Assembly (NCBI RefSeq): GCF_007289895.1
Contig: NZ_CP041660.1
Location: 992,001 to 1,056,000, forward strand
DNA: 64,000 bases
Direction: 5' to 3'
DNA from: Catenovulum sediminis
Lineage (GTDB): Bacteria; Pseudomonadota; Gammaproteobacteria; Enterobacterales; Alteromonadaceae
The position numbers and the translations under genes were made by a program. The notes under the pieces were generated by a model. The model made no database searches. It saw nothing but the letters and a program-made list of their open reading frames with translations, and was not told where the DNA came from. Shown piece after piece: positions 19,220-30,554 of this stretch (position 1 is the first letter of the stretch; each line of letters starts with the position of its first letter).

Positions 19220-20506
19220 TCAATGAATAATAAATTTTTCTAATTGGTTTTGATGTGTTTTATTAAGACGATTCCAGTCTTCACTTTGCATCTTCACATC
19301 AACTAGCCAATCACCAATCTCGCTATAAGATTCTTGTTGAATACAATCTAATTGATACAGCACACCACGCCATTGCTGTTCTGCTTGTGGTATCGCTAAC
19401 TTGTATTCTACCATTTGACGCGCCAGTCTTTCTGATAAAGCGTCAAACAACAGCTCGCAGCCTTCGCCTGTCTGCGCTGACAGCCAAACGCGAATGACAT
19501 TGCCTTCATCATCCCGGTCAATATGCGGCTTCACATCTTCCAACTGATCAATCTTGTTGTAAACCAAAATCTGCGGCACGTCATCGGCTTCAATTTCTTC
19601 TAGCACTTTACTGACGGCGTCAATATTCTCGGCTCGCCTGTCATCTGCAGCGTCAATAACATGTAGCTGCACATCTGCGTCCCGAGTTTCTTGCAGTGTT
19701 GCTTTAAATGCAGCAACTAGATCGTGTGGTAGATGTCGGATAAAACCAACCGTGTCGGCCAGTATCGCATCTCCCACTTCATCTAATTTTATTTTTCGCA
19801 AAGTTGGATCGAGCGTCGCGAATAATTGATCTGCTGCATACACTTCAGATTCAGTTAATCGGTTAAATAAAGTTGATTTGCCGGCATTTGTATATCCAAC
19901 CAAAGAGATAGTCGGTGTATCAGAACGTTTGCGTGCTCGCCTTCCCTGATCTCGCTGCTTTTCAACTTTTTCTAGTCGACGTTCAATGTTTTTAATACGT
20001 CCGCGAATTAATCTACGGTCCGTTTCCAATTGAGTTTCACCTGGACCGCGCAGTCCGATCCCACCTTTTTGCCTTTCAAGGTGCGTCCAACCTCTGACCA
20101 AACGGGTCGAGATATGTTTAAGCTGCGCGAGTTCGACCTGTAAATTACCTTCATGGGTACGCGCTCGCTGCGCAAAAATATCTAAAATTAAAGTCGTTCT
20201 GTCCAACACCCGGCATTTCACTAAAGCTTCAACATTTTTTTCCTGCGATGGGCTTAGTGCGTGATTAAATATCACTACATTCGCTTCCAACGCAACAACC
20301 GCTTGTTGAATTTCCTCGGCTTTTCCTGAACCGACAAAAAATTTAGGATCCGGTTTAGCACGAGATGCCGTAATAACAGCAAGGGATTCAACCCCTGCTG
20401 AGGACGCTAATAATTTCAGCTCATCTAAGTCTTCTTTGGCGACTTCATCGTCTAAATCAACATGAACAAGTATCGCTTGATCGCCTGCTTTATATCTATC
20501 AAACAA
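19220..20506 (-). CDS. hflX: Ribosome-associated GTPase HflX
   Basis: GTPase that splits stalled or heat-damaged ribosomes. An N-terminal HflX domain with FVGSGKAEEI is followed by a coiled-coil linker (RRLIRGRIKNIERRLEKVE) and the G domain: GYTNAGKST (G1), DTVGFI (G3) and NKID (G4). It starts with TTG, giving MFDRYKAGDQA, which aligns directly with E. coli HflX; GAGG lies 9 bases upstream. 428 residues. It follows hfq by 26 bases. Confidence 0.95.
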   Translation of the reverse strand: MFDRYKAGDQAILVHVDLDDEVAKEDLDELKLLASSAGVESLAVITASRAKPDPKFFVGSGKAEEIQQAVVALEANVVIFNHALSPSQEKNVEALVKCRVLDRTTLILDIFAQRARTHEGNLQVELAQLKHISTRLVRGWTHLERQKGGIGLRGPGETQLETDRRLIRGRIKNIERRLEKVEKQRDQGRRARKRSDTPTISLVGYTNAGKSTLFNRLTESEVYAADQLFATLDPTLRKIKLDEVGDAILADTVGFIRHLPHDLVAAFKATLQETRDADVQLHVIDAADDRRAENIDAVSKVLEEIEADDVPQILVYNKIDQLEDVKPHIDRDDEGNVIRVWLSAQTGEGCELLFDALSERLARQMVEYKLAIPQAEQQWRGVLYQLDCIQQESYSEIGDWLVDVKMQSEDWNRLNKTHQNQLEKFIIH

Positions 20507-20532
20507 GCAACAAACCTCGCTCTTTAATATTT

Positions 20533-20790
20533 TTATTCAACTTCAGTATCGTTACTATAATTCGCTTGTGCATTCGGATTTGTCTGGAAAGGGCGAGCCG
20601 GTACAACAGTCGAAATTGCATGTTTGTACACCATTTGACTCACGGTATTTTTTAATAAGATAACAAATTGATCAAATGACTCTACCTGCCCCTGCAGCTT
20701 GATGCCATTTACCAGATATATAGATACTGGGATTCGTTCTCTACGTAACGCATTTAAAAACGGGTCTTGTAATGATTGTCCTTTGGCCAT
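20533..20790 (-). CDS. hfq: RNA chaperone Hfq
   Basis: Sm-like hexameric protein that pairs small RNAs with mRNAs. Sm1 ([20 protein letters not shown]) and Sm2 ([10 protein letters not shown]) motifs are complete, and the N-terminal [14 protein letters not shown] is near invariant. Total length is 85 residues with a short C-terminal tail of about 15 residues compared with 102 in E. coli. Confidence 0.98.
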   Translation of the reverse strand: MAKGQSLQDPFLNALRRERIPVSIYLVNGIKLQGQVESFDQFVILLKNTVSQMVYKHAISTVVPARPFQTNPNAQANYSNDTEVE

Positions 20791-20859
20791 CGTCGGCTCC
20801 TTATTGTTTTTATTTAAAAAGCATTCTAGTAGTTAAGTTTATAATTAACTAGCGCTAAT

Positions 20860-21783
20860 TTACTTTATCGTTGAAATTGTACGATTTATCAACCCTGATT
20901 GTTCACTGTCTAACCAGTTTAACTGCGGCCAGTTTCGTAACCATGTCAATTGTCGCTTTGCCAATTGACGTGTCGCTACTATGCCACGGAATACCATTTC
21001 ATCATAATCTATAATTTTTTCAAGGTAATCCCACATTTGTCTGTACCCAACACATCTGATAGAGGGTAAATCAGGATGTAGATCACCTCGAGCATGTAAT
21101 TTTTTTACTTCATCTTCAAATCCATTTGCCAGCATCTGCATAAAGCGTTTTTCGATTCGCCCATGCAAGATACTTCTGTCCTCAGGTGCAATCGCAAACT
21201 GAGTCACTTTATAAGGAAATGCCTGCCCTTTATCTTGCGTTAACTCTGTCATGGTTTTACCGCTAATGCGATAAACTTCCAATGCACGGTTAATACGTTG
21301 TGGATCATTTGGGTGTATGCGCTGCGCGGCAACTGGATCGACTTCTGCCAACATTGCATGCATTTTTTCCCATCCGATTGATTGCGCTTCTATCGCCAAT
21401 TGAGCGCGGACTTCTTCATCTGCGGCTGGCAATTCCGAAAGCCCATCTAATAAAGCTCTAAAGTACATCATAGTGCCGCCCACTAATATAGGCATTCTAT
21501 TTCTCTGATGAATCTCGGCTATTAACCGCAACGCATCTTTGCGAAAATCCGCTGCTGAATACACATTTGCAGGATCGACAAAATCTATCAAATGGTGCTT
21601 TACCTGCGCCATTTCTTCAGCACTGGGTTTTGCCGTTCCAATATCCATCTGTTGATACACCAGCGCTGAATCAACACTGATGACTTCGCACTCTAGATGT
21701 TTGGCAAGCTCTAAAGTCAAGGCTGTCTTGCCAGATGCAGTTGGCCCCATTATAAAAATGGCTTCAGACTCATAGCCCTGCAT
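20860..21783 (-). CDS. miaA: tRNA dimethylallyltransferase MiaA
   Basis: Transfers dimethylallyl to adenosine 37 of tRNAs reading U-starting codons. P-loop GPTASGKT near the N-terminus, then [18 protein letters not shown] and the [10 protein letters not shown] motif. 307 residues matches relatives. It overlaps the mutL 3' end by 14 bases, so translation is probably coupled. Confidence 0.97.
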   Translation of the reverse strand: MQGYESEAIFIMGPTASGKTALTLELAKHLECEVISVDSALVYQQMDIGTAKPSAEEMAQVKHHLIDFVDPANVYSAADFRKDALRLIAEIHQRNRMPILVGGTMMYFRALLDGLSELPAADEEVRAQLAIEAQSIGWEKMHAMLAEVDPVAAQRIHPNDPQRINRALEVYRISGKTMTELTQDKGQAFPYKVTQFAIAPEDRSILHGRIEKRFMQMLANGFEDEVKKLHARGDLHPDLPSIRCVGYRQMWDYLEKIIDYDEMVFRGIVATRQLAKRQLTWLRNWPQLNWLDSEQSGLINRTISTIK

Positions 21784-23686
21784 GATATGACCCGCCGATG
21801 TCTGCTAAATTTATTTTTTTTGCATTTAATTTTAAAAATTGGTGCATTTTGTTTGTTGCATCAGTTTTATATGATTGCAACCATAATTGAATCTTCTGGT
21901 CTTTGTTTTTGTCTTGTTCAACGATAGCACAAGCCAAGGTTTTAATGACCGCTGTTTGCGACACATCTGCAATCTCAGACAAGCCGTCTAACCATGTTGA
22001 AATACAGCAACTTAAATCAATATCTTTCAGTATAGAAGGGATTTTTTGGACTACAAGTGTATCTTGTGACGCAGTTATAAAAGAAAAACCTAATTGATTC
22101 ATTAATTGCATACTCGCTTCAAATGCGCTTCGCTGTTTATCATTTATTTTGAACGAAGTCGGCAACAACAAGGGTTGATTGACCACACCTTGTGCAACCT
22201 GTTGTGTTAATTTATGCTGGATTGCCTTCACCAACAAACTGTGACTGGCAATCACAAAAACGTCATCCTGATAGTAAAATAGTAACCACTTCCCCTGCAC
22301 TGAAGTCAATAATTGCCACTCTTGAAAATTATCTTCGACCAATCGTGCTCGGTTATTTTCTGAACTTTCACTCGGCTTATGACCGGTGTGCACTTCACTG
22401 TTAGCCGAACCTAATAACTCACGATACTGTGCAACTTGCTGGCGGCTATCAACGGCTTGTTGTTTATTAAACGCTTGCTGTAAGCCCGATGTTTTCACTT
22501 GCCCCGGAAACAATGAGCGCCCCGCACCGATTAATTCGCTCGCGATATCCCGAACGCCTCCACTTCGCTGCTCGCGCGGTTCAGAATAGCGACTGAATTC
22601 ACTGCTATTTGCGGGTGAGTTCATCGCTGATGTCGAACTGGAGGTTGCGACGTCCAGAGGTTTAGCATCATTGACCCACGAAGCTTGTAAGCTTTGTTGT
22701 AATGCTTTATGAAGTGCCTGATAAACAAAATCATGGACAATGCGCGCTTGATGAAAACGAACTTCATGTTTAGCCGGATGGACATTTACATCAACTTGTT
22801 TTGGATCTATTTCTATAAATAAAACATACGCGGCGTACATTTCACTGGGTATGTTGTCTTCATATACTTGTCGAATAGCGTGATTAATCAATTTATCACG
22901 CATCATTCGCCCATTTACATAACAATACTGCAAATCATTTTGGTTGCGCGCTGCTTGAGGTAAACCTAACCAACCTGTGATCTTGATATTGTCATAATCA
23001 GCATTCACCATTATCGAAGATTCAATAAATTGGCGCCCACAAATGGCTTGAATGCGAGTGTTTTTATGATTGTCAGTTTTAACCGCAGGATAATTGCGCT
23101 GCAAAGCACCATTGTGACTGAGCTTAATTTGCACGTCAAAGCGACTCAGGGCAATGCGCCGCACCACTTCGTCTATATGATTGTATTCGGTTTTGTCGGT
23201 TCGCAAAAAGCGTCTTCTGGCTGGGGTGTTAAAAAACAAATCAGCAACTTCCACGCATGTCCCGGTTGGATGGGCTGCCGGTTGTATCTCTACCTGCATG
23301 TCTCGCCCTTCAGCACGAGCAGACCAAGCTTCATTTTGTTGTGCGGTTTTAGAAGTCAGCGTTAAACGAGAAACAGAACTAATGCTGGCCAAAGCCTCGC
23401 CTCTAAACCCCAAACTAATAATTTGTTCTAAATCTGCTAAACAAGCAACTTTTGAGGTTGCGTGTCGGCTAAGTGCAAGCATTAACTCATTTTTTGCAAT
23501 ACCGGAGCCGTTATCTCTGATGCGAATAAGTTGACTGCCGCCTCTTTCTATCTCTATTTCAATTTTACTCGCGCCTGCATCTAAGCTATTTTCCAACAAC
23601 TCTTTAACAACAGAAGCTGGCCGCTCAACCACTTCTCCGGCAGCAATTTGGTTGGCTAATTGTGGCGACAATATTTGAATTGGCAT
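21770..23686 (-). CDS. mutL: DNA mismatch repair protein MutL
   Basis: GHKL ATPase linking MutS recognition to MutH or endonuclease action. N-terminal motifs [25 protein letters not shown] are present in two contiguous segments, DNGSGI and GFRGEAL follow, and [11 protein letters not shown] is at about residue 150. A variable linker spans about residues 345-430, then the C-terminal dimerisation domain. No metal-binding DQHA-type endonuclease motif is seen, which fits a MutH-dependent gammaproteobacterial MutL. 638 residues. Confidence 0.97.
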   Translation of the reverse strand: MPIQILSPQLANQIAAGEVVERPASVVKELLENSLDAGASKIEIEIERGGSQLIRIRDNGSGIAKNELMLALSRHATSKVACLADLEQIISLGFRGEALASISSVSRLTLTSKTAQQNEAWSARAEGRDMQVEIQPAAHPTGTCVEVADLFFNTPARRRFLRTDKTEYNHIDEVVRRIALSRFDVQIKLSHNGALQRNYPAVKTDNHKNTRIQAICGRQFIESSIMVNADYDNIKITGWLGLPQAARNQNDLQYCYVNGRMMRDKLINHAIRQVYEDNIPSEMYAAYVLFIEIDPKQVDVNVHPAKHEVRFHQARIVHDFVYQALHKALQQSLQASWVNDAKPLDVATSSSTSAMNSPANSSEFSRYSEPREQRSGGVRDIASELIGAGRSLFPGQVKTSGLQQAFNKQQAVDSRQQVAQYRELLGSANSEVHTGHKPSESSENNRARLVEDNFQEWQLLTSVQGKWLLFYYQDDVFVIASHSLLVKAIQHKLTQQVAQGVVNQPLLLPTSFKINDKQRSAFEASMQLMNQLGFSFITASQDTLVVQKIPSILKDIDLSCCISTWLDGLSEIADVSQTAVIKTLACAIVEQDKNKDQKIQLWLQSYKTDATNKMHQFLKLNAKKINLADIGGSYHAGL

Positions 23687-23706
23687 ACAGGGGCTAATTA
23701 CGTTCC

Positions 23707-25041
23707 CTATGATTGAGGAATTTTAAGGGTCTGACCTATGTGCAGCACATCGGATTTTAATCGATTAATATCTTTAATAGCTGAAACGGTTGTAGCATAA
23801 CGCTTCGCGATTACAGATAAAGATTCGCCTTTGCTGACAATATGGTCTTTATTGCGATGCATTTTAGCATACAGAGTGCCCTCTGGTGGATACTTACGGT
23901 AATGATTTTTAATTGCTTTGGCAATCGCACTGGCTAGTTTTTGTTGATGTTCGCGCTGACTAAGCTTAACTTCTTCTGTCGGATTAGAAATAAATCCTGT
24001 CTCGATTAACAGTGACGGAATATCGGGTGATTTCAACACCCCTAAACTGGCTGTCTGTGGCGTACGCTTGTGCATTTTTGTCACCGCGCCCAGTTGTTTC
24101 ACCATCTCTTGACTGAGTGCATAACTGGTCGACATTGAGTGGTCCATCGACATATCGAGTAATGCTTTAGCGAGATACTTTTCGTTTTGTGTATCTTTGA
24201 TAATTTTACCCGCCCCACCTAATAACTCAGAGTGTTGCTCTCGCTGCTCGATCCAGCGTCCTATTTCCGTATTCGCACGGCGTAATGATAACATCCAGAC
24301 GGAGCCTCCTCTTGGTTGTGGGCTGGTAAACGCATCTGCATGAATCGATATCAACAAGTCTGCTTTTTTCTGACGCGCAATGACAGAACGTTTATTGACA
24401 TCGACATAATAGTCACCTGTGCGGATCATAACGGCTGACAAGCCCGGCTCTGAGTTAATTAATCGCTCTAGTTTACGGGCAATTTGATAAGTCACTTTCT
24501 TTTCATACAAACCACTGGGCCCAATCGAACCTGGGTCTTCACCGCCATGTCCTGCGTCTATCGCAACAACAATATCGCGTCGTCCGCCAACATCAACTTG
24601 CTTTTTGGTATCATGCTGTTTTTTCTGGCTGGTGTCGGTTAAATCCACCACCAAACGATCACCATAATTACCAATTGGCGCGAGCGAGAAAATACCAGCC
24701 TGCAGGCTTTTATTTAAATCAAGCACAATCCGCTGTGAGTTTTTATATTCAGGTCGACTGTAACGAACCCGCTTAATTAAATCACCTTTAACCTGTGTTT
24801 TTTCCAACTCAAAAGCTTTCTTCGTCTCTCTTAAATCAATCACCAGACGATGTGGGTTTTTCAAAAAGAAATAGCTATATTGTGGTTTATCTTTCAGGTC
24901 AAACACCACTCGGGTACTATCGGGTGAGGGCCAAATACGTACACCTTCAATCTGGTTTGCAGCAAAAGTCGACACGCTGGCAAGCAGCATGCAATAGCAA
25001 AAAAATTTGGCAGTGTTTAATAAATGGCTCAACAACTTCAT
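23707..25041 (-). CDS. amiB: N-acetylmuramoyl-L-alanine amidase AmiB
   Basis: Periplasmic zinc amidase that splits septal peptidoglycan. Signal peptide (about residues 1-27, ending STFAA), AMIN domain (about 30-135), amidase_3 catalytic domain starting [14 protein letters not shown] with zinc ligands in that motif and in SIHADAF, and a single C-terminal LysM (about 398-444) for peptidoglycan binding. 444 residues is close to E. coli AmiB, which also carries LysM repeats. Its ATG overlaps the tsaE stop by 4 bases. Confidence 0.95.
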   Translation of the reverse strand: MKLLSHLLNTAKFFCYCMLLASVSTFAANQIEGVRIWPSPDSTRVVFDLKDKPQYSYFFLKNPHRLVIDLRETKKAFELEKTQVKGDLIKRVRYSRPEYKNSQRIVLDLNKSLQAGIFSLAPIGNYGDRLVVDLTDTSQKKQHDTKKQVDVGGRRDIVVAIDAGHGGEDPGSIGPSGLYEKKVTYQIARKLERLINSEPGLSAVMIRTGDYYVDVNKRSVIARQKKADLLISIHADAFTSPQPRGGSVWMLSLRRANTEIGRWIEQREQHSELLGGAGKIIKDTQNEKYLAKALLDMSMDHSMSTSYALSQEMVKQLGAVTKMHKRTPQTASLGVLKSPDIPSLLIETGFISNPTEEVKLSQREHQQKLASAIAKAIKNHYRKYPPEGTLYAKMHRNKDHIVSKGESLSVIAKRYATTVSAIKDINRLKSDVLHIGQTLKIPQS

Positions 25042-25493
25042 ATTAGTTTTTCAACAACCCGAGTTCCTAATGCAGTTTTTGCTTCAATTTTAAGCGAACG
25101 CTGTTCAGCTTTATGATACATATTAACCATTAGATCGGCTTGTGCCAACCATCCAGCACCTTTTTCAGGCCATTCGATAATCACGATATTATTCTCAGAA
25201 AAATATTCTTCTATTCCGATAAAGTCTAGTTCTTGCGGATCAGCCAAACGATATAAGTCAAAATGATATACATTGAGATTATGCAACTCATAAGGCTCTA
25301 CTAATGTGTAGGTTGGCGACTTCACATTGCCAGAAAACCCTAACCCCTGAATCAAACCTCGGCTGAAGGTTGTTTTGCCGGCACCCAAATCACCTTCAAG
25401 ATAGATCACCAGCGGCGCTTCAACGGCAGTTGATAATTTGCGACCAAATTGGACCGTTTTTTCAGCATCCGTTAACTCTATTTCATACTGCAT
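25038..25493 (-). CDS. tsaE: tRNA threonylcarbamoyladenosine synthesis ATPase TsaE
   Basis: ATPase needed with TsaB, TsaC and TsaD for t6A37 modification of tRNA. P-loop GDLGAGKTTF near residue 34, then SPTYTLVEPY and the Trp-containing IIEWPEKG. 151 residues fits. The nnr-tsaE-amiB-mutL order is the same as in E. coli. Confidence 0.96.
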   Translation of the reverse strand: MQYEIELTDAEKTVQFGRKLSTAVEAPLVIYLEGDLGAGKTTFSRGLIQGLGFSGNVKSPTYTLVEPYELHNLNVYHFDLYRLADPQELDFIGIEEYFSENNIVIIEWPEKGAGWLAQADLMVNMYHKAEQRSLKIEAKTALGTRVVEKLI

Positions 25494-25496
25494 GTT

Positions 25497-26999
25497 TTAG
25501 CTCTCGATTGCTTGGTTAACACACTGACGAACAAAAGACATTAAGTCACTCGCTATCATGCCCCTCTCGCCTTGTTTCGCGGCTTCATCTCCGGCTTGCG
25601 CATGTACAACAACCGCCAACTCAGCAGCCAATGTCGGCGCAAAACCCTGCGCGATAAAAGCACCGCATATTCCAGCCAGCAAATCTCCCATTCCGCCGCT
25701 CGCCATCCCCGGGTTGCCGGCTTGACAGACAGAGGTGTCTTGCGAGGAAGCAATTAAGCTACCATGTCCTTTTAAAATGCAGACACCACCATAACGCGCC
25801 TGAATTTGCTGCGCGGCGGCGTACCTATCGTGTTGTATATGTGAACTGCTCTGCTGTAATAATACACCCGCTTCACCTGGATGAGGTGTTAAAATCCAAT
25901 TATTCTTTTTAACCGCGTGTTCGGCCAGCCAATGTAAGGCATCAGCATCGACAACTTTATTTTGTTCTAACTCACAAGCAATTTGCATCAACCCATTTGC
26001 CCAGCCACTGCGGCCCAACCCCGGTCCGATTACAATCGCGTCAGCTTGCTGCATCAATGTTTTAGCTTCAGTTGTAATACCATTAACCCCATAAACCATC
26101 AGTTCAGGGCGACCTTGACTGACCTGAACGACATTGTCCGGATGCGTTATCACACTGACAGTTCCGGCCCCTGCGCGTAAAGCGCCTTCTGCCGCAATCC
26201 GAATGGCTCCCGACATACCGCGATCGCCGCCAATACACAATAAACGACCAAATTGCCCCTTATGGCTATTGCGTGCTCGCGGCTTAAAATAAAATTTTTG
26301 CTCGGATAATTGTAACAAACGAAAATAAGCTTGATTAGCCTTTTCCACATGCTGTGCGACATCGAGCGGCGCAAAATGAATTTCACCACAATAATCGCCC
26401 GCATCAGCGGTAAATAAACCAGACTTTAAAGCAATAAAAGTCACCGTATGCGTCGCTTTGATCGCATTGCCCATCACATCGCCAGTATGCGCATTCAGGC
26501 CACTTGGTACATCCGCACTAATAACCAATCGACCTGCTTGATTAACCGCATCAAATATCACACTCCACTCTGGCTTTACAATTTTGTTTAAGCCAATGCC
26601 AAAAACGGCATCGACGATCACAGAGAAAGATGAAAAATCGCAACTTTCAACATTTTTAAAGTGAATACTGTCCGGTAATTGAGCCAATGCTTGCTGCGCT
26701 TCGCCACTCCAACTTTGACAGCCAGGCATAGTGGCAAGCTCTACATGCCATCCAGCAGTATGTGCCAGCCGAGCGACGACAAAACCGTCACCTGCATTAT
26801 TGCCTTTCCCCAGCAAGATACAGAGTGTTTTTTCTTTGAAAAAACAATTTTCAATAAGCTCAAAAATAGCTTCGCCTGCCTTTTGCATTAATTCAAACAA
26901 GCTTAAGCCTTGCTGCTGAGCGGCCCATTTTTCACTATTTTTTACCTGTTCTGGCGTATATAAATTACGAGGTAAATGTCGATTACTGGATAACTTCAT
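25497..26999 (-). CDS. nnr: Bifunctional NAD(P)H-hydrate epimerase/dehydratase Nnr
   Basis: Repairs hydrated NADH/NADPH. The N-terminal YjeF-N epimerase domain (about residues 1-225) contains LLGKGNNAGDGFVVAR and the ADVPSGLNAHTG motif; the C-terminal ADP-dependent dehydratase domain (about 235-500) contains HKGQFGRLLCIGG, GPGLGRS, LTPHPGEA and the NPGMASGGMGDLLAG signature. About 500 residues. The ATG at 26999 is only a few bases from a predicted transcription start, so the message may be nearly leaderless. Divergent from queG. Confidence 0.95.
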   Translation of the reverse strand: MKLSSNRHLPRNLYTPEQVKNSEKWAAQQQGLSLFELMQKAGEAIFELIENCFFKEKTLCILLGKGNNAGDGFVVARLAHTAGWHVELATMPGCQSWSGEAQQALAQLPDSIHFKNVESCDFSSFSVIVDAVFGIGLNKIVKPEWSVIFDAVNQAGRLVISADVPSGLNAHTGDVMGNAIKATHTVTFIALKSGLFTADAGDYCGEIHFAPLDVAQHVEKANQAYFRLLQLSEQKFYFKPRARNSHKGQFGRLLCIGGDRGMSGAIRIAAEGALRAGAGTVSVITHPDNVVQVSQGRPELMVYGVNGITTEAKTLMQQADAIVIGPGLGRSGWANGLMQIACELEQNKVVDADALHWLAEHAVKKNNWILTPHPGEAGVLLQQSSSHIQHDRYAAAQQIQARYGGVCILKGHGSLIASSQDTSVCQAGNPGMASGGMGDLLAGICGAFIAQGFAPTLAAELAVVVHAQAGDEAAKQGERGMIASDLMSFVRQCVNQAIES

Positions 27000-27000
27000 G

Positions 27001-27060
27001 CACAACCATTATATCTGACGAAAACTGAGTATATAATACGTTAAATAAATACGCTGCACA
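27001..27060. promoter_or_regulatory. Divergent promoters for nnr and queG
   Basis: Two perfect TATAAT boxes lie in the 94-base divergent gap: one on the minus strand at 27008-27013 pointing to nnr, one on the plus strand at 27032-27037 pointing to queG. -35 boxes are poor. Predicted nnr start would be within about 3 bases of its ATG; the queG leader would be about 50 bases. Confidence 0.5.
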
Positions 27061-27093
27061 CCCCAATTTAAAACACGCCAAAAGTGATCTTTT

Positions 27094-28236
27094 ATGTCTT
27101 TAACGATTAAACAACTGCAAGAGCTGGCCAAGCAAATTAAAAAATGGGGAAAAGAATTGGGTTTTCAACAAGTCGGCATCTCTGATTTAGACCTCAGTAA
27201 ACATGAAGCTGAATTGCAAAATTGGTTGGACCAAAATTATCACGGCGAAATGTCGTACATGAGTAAATATGGCATGATGCGAGCCCGCCCTGCAGAACTT
27301 CATCCGGGTTCAGTACGTTCTATTTGTGTGCGCTTAGATTATTTACCGCAAGATGCCGAGTTTGCAGCGACCTTAAAAAAATCAGAAAAAGCTTATATCA
27401 GTCGGTATGCAGTTGGGCGAGATTATCACAAGGTGGTCCGTAATAAACTCAAACAACTGGGACAAAAAATAGAAGCGGAAACTGAGCTCAACACGGGTTT
27501 TAGACCTTTTGTCGATTCTGCACCGATTCTGGAACGTCCTCTTGCAGAAAAAGCAGGGTTAGGTTGGGTTGGCAAACATACGTTAGTATTGCATCGAGAA
27601 GCAGGTAGTTGGTTCTTTCTGGGAGAACTGTTAATAAATCTACCTCTGCCAGTTGATCAACCCGTTGAGCAACAATGTGGTACTTGTGTCGCTTGTTTAA
27701 CCATTTGTCCTACTCAAGCAATTGTTGAACCTTATCAAGTAGATGCTCGCAAATGTATTTCTTACCTGACTATTGAACTTAAAGATTCAATTCCAGTGGA
27801 ATATCGTAAATTAATTGGGAATCGTGTTTACGGCTGCGATGATTGCCAATTAGTTTGCCCTTGGAATCGTTTCGCTCAGCTCAGTCAAGAAAAAGATTTT
27901 AAAGCACGACACGGTTTATTAGGTGAGGACTTATTAACGCTCTGGCAATGGGATGAAAAAACTTTTTTAGACAAAACGGCTGGTTCACCGATTAGAAGAA
28001 TAGGTTATCCATATTGGTTAAGAAATTTAGCGGTTGGCTTGGGTAATGCGGATTACAACCCCAATATAATAACGGAACTAGAAAAACGTATAGGACAAGT
28101 TTCAGGTATGTTGGATGAACATATTCAGTGGGCCGTTTTAGAACAGCAAAATAAACAAGACGCTCAGTTTAATCTGGATAAAAAAACTCAGCGCCTCGTT
28201 AGAATAATAGAAAAAGGGTTACCAAGAGACGCTTAA
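27094..28236 (+). CDS. queG: Epoxyqueuosine reductase QueG
   Basis: Cobalamin- and iron-sulfur-dependent enzyme performing the last step of queuosine synthesis in tRNA. N-terminal DUF1730 region with RYAVGRDYHKVVR and DSAPILERPLAEKAGLGW; two 4Fe-4S motifs CGTCVACLTICPTQAI and CDDCQLVCPWN around residues 202-255; C-terminal helical tail. 380 residues matches E. coli (379). It converges with ilvH with a 4-base overlap of stops. Confidence 0.97.
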   Translation: MSLTIKQLQELAKQIKKWGKELGFQQVGISDLDLSKHEAELQNWLDQNYHGEMSYMSKYGMMRARPAELHPGSVRSICVRLDYLPQDAEFAATLKKSEKAYISRYAVGRDYHKVVRNKLKQLGQKIEAETELNTGFRPFVDSAPILERPLAEKAGLGWVGKHTLVLHREAGSWFFLGELLINLPLPVDQPVEQQCGTCVACLTICPTQAIVEPYQVDARKCISYLTIELKDSIPVEYRKLIGNRVYGCDDCQLVCPWNRFAQLSQEKDFKARHGLLGEDLLTLWQWDEKTFLDKTAGSPIRRIGYPYWLRNLAVGLGNADYNPNIITELEKRIGQVSGMLDEHIQWAVLEQQNKQDAQFNLDKKTQRLVRIIEKGLPRDA

Positions 28237-28730
28237 GATCTAAGCGACTTCTCCCCACGAGATAAGCCGGTTACCCCAGTACGAGAAACTTCTAAAATTT
28301 CAGCTTCTGTGCGGGTTGCTTCAATATAGGCGTCTAATTTAGAGGTTGTCCCGACCAACTGAATCACGTAAGTTGTAGGGGTAACATCCACAATTTGTGC
28401 CCTGAAAATATCACTCAAGCGTTTCATTTCACCTCGCGCTTCATTGTTCTCGGCTTTGACTTTAACCAACATCAATTCACGCTCAATATGCTCACCTTCA
28501 GTAATATCTTGAACTTTGAGTACATCAACCAACTTATTCACTTGTTTGGTAATCTGTTCAATCACTCGGTTATCACCAGCGGTAATCACTGTTAATCGAG
28601 ACAAGGTTTCATCATCGGTTGGTGCCACAGTTAAACTCTCGATGTTATAACCACGCTGCGAAAATAACCCGACTATACGTGATAATGCCCCCGGCTCATT
28701 TTCTAATAATACGGATAAAATTCTTCGCAT
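28233..28730 (-). CDS. ilvH: Acetolactate synthase small (regulatory) subunit IlvH
   Basis: Regulatory subunit of the valine-sensitive acetohydroxyacid synthase. The N-terminal ACT domain, LSVLLENEPGALSRIVGLF then RGYNIESLTVAPTDD, binds valine; a C-terminal ACT-like half follows. 165 residues. It overlaps the ilvI stop by one base, so the two subunits are coupled. Confidence 0.97.
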   Translation of the reverse strand: MRRILSVLLENEPGALSRIVGLFSQRGYNIESLTVAPTDDETLSRLTVITAGDNRVIEQITKQVNKLVDVLKVQDITEGEHIERELMLVKVKAENNEARGEMKRLSDIFRAQIVDVTPTTYVIQLVGTTSKLDAYIEATRTEAEILEVSRTGVTGLSRGEKSLRS

Positions 28731-30448
28731 TATGTACGCTCCGTTTTACTCAATAACATTTCGTCCATCGCACCATACTTAATCTGCATTGGATAAACGT
28801 GCTCATTTTGATCAACCAAGATATCCATAAAGACGAGTTTATCTTTCATGGCAAAGCATTTTTCCATTGCAGCGTCTAAATCCGCCGGATCAGACACGCG
28901 TATTCCGACATGACCATAGGCTTCAGCCAATTTCACAAAGTCAGGTAACGACTCCATGTAAGAGTGACTGTGACGACCTTCATAAATCAAATCCTGCCAC
29001 TGTCTAACCATACCTAATGCCTGATTATTCAGTGAAATAATTTTAACCGGAATACCATATTGCAGACAGGTTGATAGTTCCTGGATATTCATTTGTATAC
29101 TACCATCGCCGGTAATACAAACGGACACACTATCAGGTAGTGCGACTTTAACCCCCATGGCTGCCGGCAATCCAAACCCCATGGTGCCTAAACCACCTGA
29201 GTTGATCCAGCGACGTGATTTAGCAAATGGATAATACAAAGCGGCAAACATCTGGTGTTGGCCTACGTCAGAAGAGACATAAGCATCACCATTAGTTACT
29301 TTATATAAAGATTCCACAACCTGTTGTGGCTTAATGACTTTGTCTGATTTTTGATAAGTCAAACACTGAGTGCTGCGCCAAGTTTCAATTTCACTCCACC
29401 AAGTGGCAAGTGCCTGTCTGTCATTTTGCTCACCTGTGTTATCTAACATTTCTACCATATCAGATAAAACCTGTTCGACAGAGCCAACAATGGGCACATG
29501 CGCTGAAACCGTTTTTGAAATTGAGGTTGGATCAATATCGACATGCAAAATAGTCGCATGCGGACAAAATTTCTGCACGTTATTGGTCACACGATCGTCA
29601 AAGCGTGCACCTAAAGCAAAAATAACATCAGAATTATGCATTGTTTTATTTGCTTCAACCGTACCATGCATACCTAGCATACCTAAGCATTGTCTATGTG
29701 TACCGGGAAAAGCGCCTAACCCCATTAGCGTATTGGTTACTGGCAAGTTTAAACGCTCCGCAAATGCGGTGATCAGCTCACTACAATTTGCAGCAACCGC
29801 ACCGCCCCCTATATAGAGGACAGGTTTTTTAGCGGCTAATAAAGTCTGAAGTGCTTTTTTAATTTGCCCTTTGTGTCCTTTCAGATTTGGATTGTACGAG
29901 CGCATTTGCACGGACTCTGGAAACACATAAGGATGTTTTTCTTTCGGGTTCACAATATCTTTGGGCAGATCAACAACAACTGGACCGGGTCGTCCAGTTG
30001 CTGCTATGTGATAAGCTTTTGCAATTGTCGCAGGAATATCTTCTGCTTTTTTAACCAAAAAGCTATGCTTTACGACCGGTCGCGAACACCCCACCATGTC
30101 ACATTCCTGAAATGCATCTTCGCCGATGACACTTGTCGGGACCTGACCTGACAAGATAACCATAGGAATAGAATCCATATAGGCAGTTGCGATACCTGTT
30201 ATGGTATTTGTTGCACCCGGACCCGATGTAACCAATACGGTTCCCACTTTACCGGTTGCCCGCGCATAACCATCTGCCATATGCGCTGCTGCTTGTTCAT
30301 GTCTAACAAGCAAATGTTCGATATCATTTGCTTCAAATAATGCATCATAAATATCCAGAACAGCACCACCCGGATATCCAAATATATGTTTCACACCCAC
30401 CTGGGTAAGTGCCCGCACGACCATTTCGGCACCAGACATCATTTCCAC
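28730..30448 (-). CDS. ilvI: Acetolactate synthase large (catalytic) subunit IlvI
   Basis: Thiamine-diphosphate and FAD dependent enzyme starting branched-chain amino acid synthesis. [14 protein letters not shown] near the N-terminus, catalytic Glu in [15 protein letters not shown], and the thiamine-diphosphate motif [12 protein letters not shown]...[12 protein letters not shown] in the C-terminal third. The GTG at 30448 gives [14 protein letters not shown], matching E. coli IlvI; ATG codons 6 and 9 bases later are alternatives. GAGGGG lies about 9 bases upstream. 572 residues. Confidence 0.97.
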   Translation of the reverse strand: MEMMSGAEMVVRALTQVGVKHIFGYPGGAVLDIYDALFEANDIEHLLVRHEQAAAHMADGYARATGKVGTVLVTSGPGATNTITGIATAYMDSIPMVILSGQVPTSVIGEDAFQECDMVGCSRPVVKHSFLVKKAEDIPATIAKAYHIAATGRPGPVVVDLPKDIVNPKEKHPYVFPESVQMRSYNPNLKGHKGQIKKALQTLLAAKKPVLYIGGGAVAANCSELITAFAERLNLPVTNTLMGLGAFPGTHRQCLGMLGMHGTVEANKTMHNSDVIFALGARFDDRVTNNVQKFCPHATILHVDIDPTSISKTVSAHVPIVGSVEQVLSDMVEMLDNTGEQNDRQALATWWSEIETWRSTQCLTYQKSDKVIKPQQVVESLYKVTNGDAYVSSDVGQHQMFAALYYPFAKSRRWINSGGLGTMGFGLPAAMGVKVALPDSVSVCITGDGSIQMNIQELSTCLQYGIPVKIISLNNQALGMVRQWQDLIYEGRHSHSYMESLPDFVKLAEAYGHVGIRVSDPADLDAAMEKCFAMKDKLVFMDILVDQNEHVYPMQIKYGAMDEMLLSKTERT

Positions 30449-30504
30449 GATAGATTTCCCCTCAAGATATAAATTGTTGGCAAGGATACCAATTTAAAAG
30501 CATA

Positions 30505-30540
30505 TAAAAAACGTTAAATTACGAAAAAATCGTTTAACTT
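30505..30540 (-). terminator. Candidate terminator between the DUF1289 gene and ilvI
   Basis: On the minus strand GTTAAACGA pairs with TCG...TTTAAC and is followed by GTTTTTTATA. The stem is AT-rich and short, so it is weak; it could also act as a leader hairpin of ilvI. Confidence 0.4.
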
Positions 30541-30554
30541 TTTTGTCTACATGA

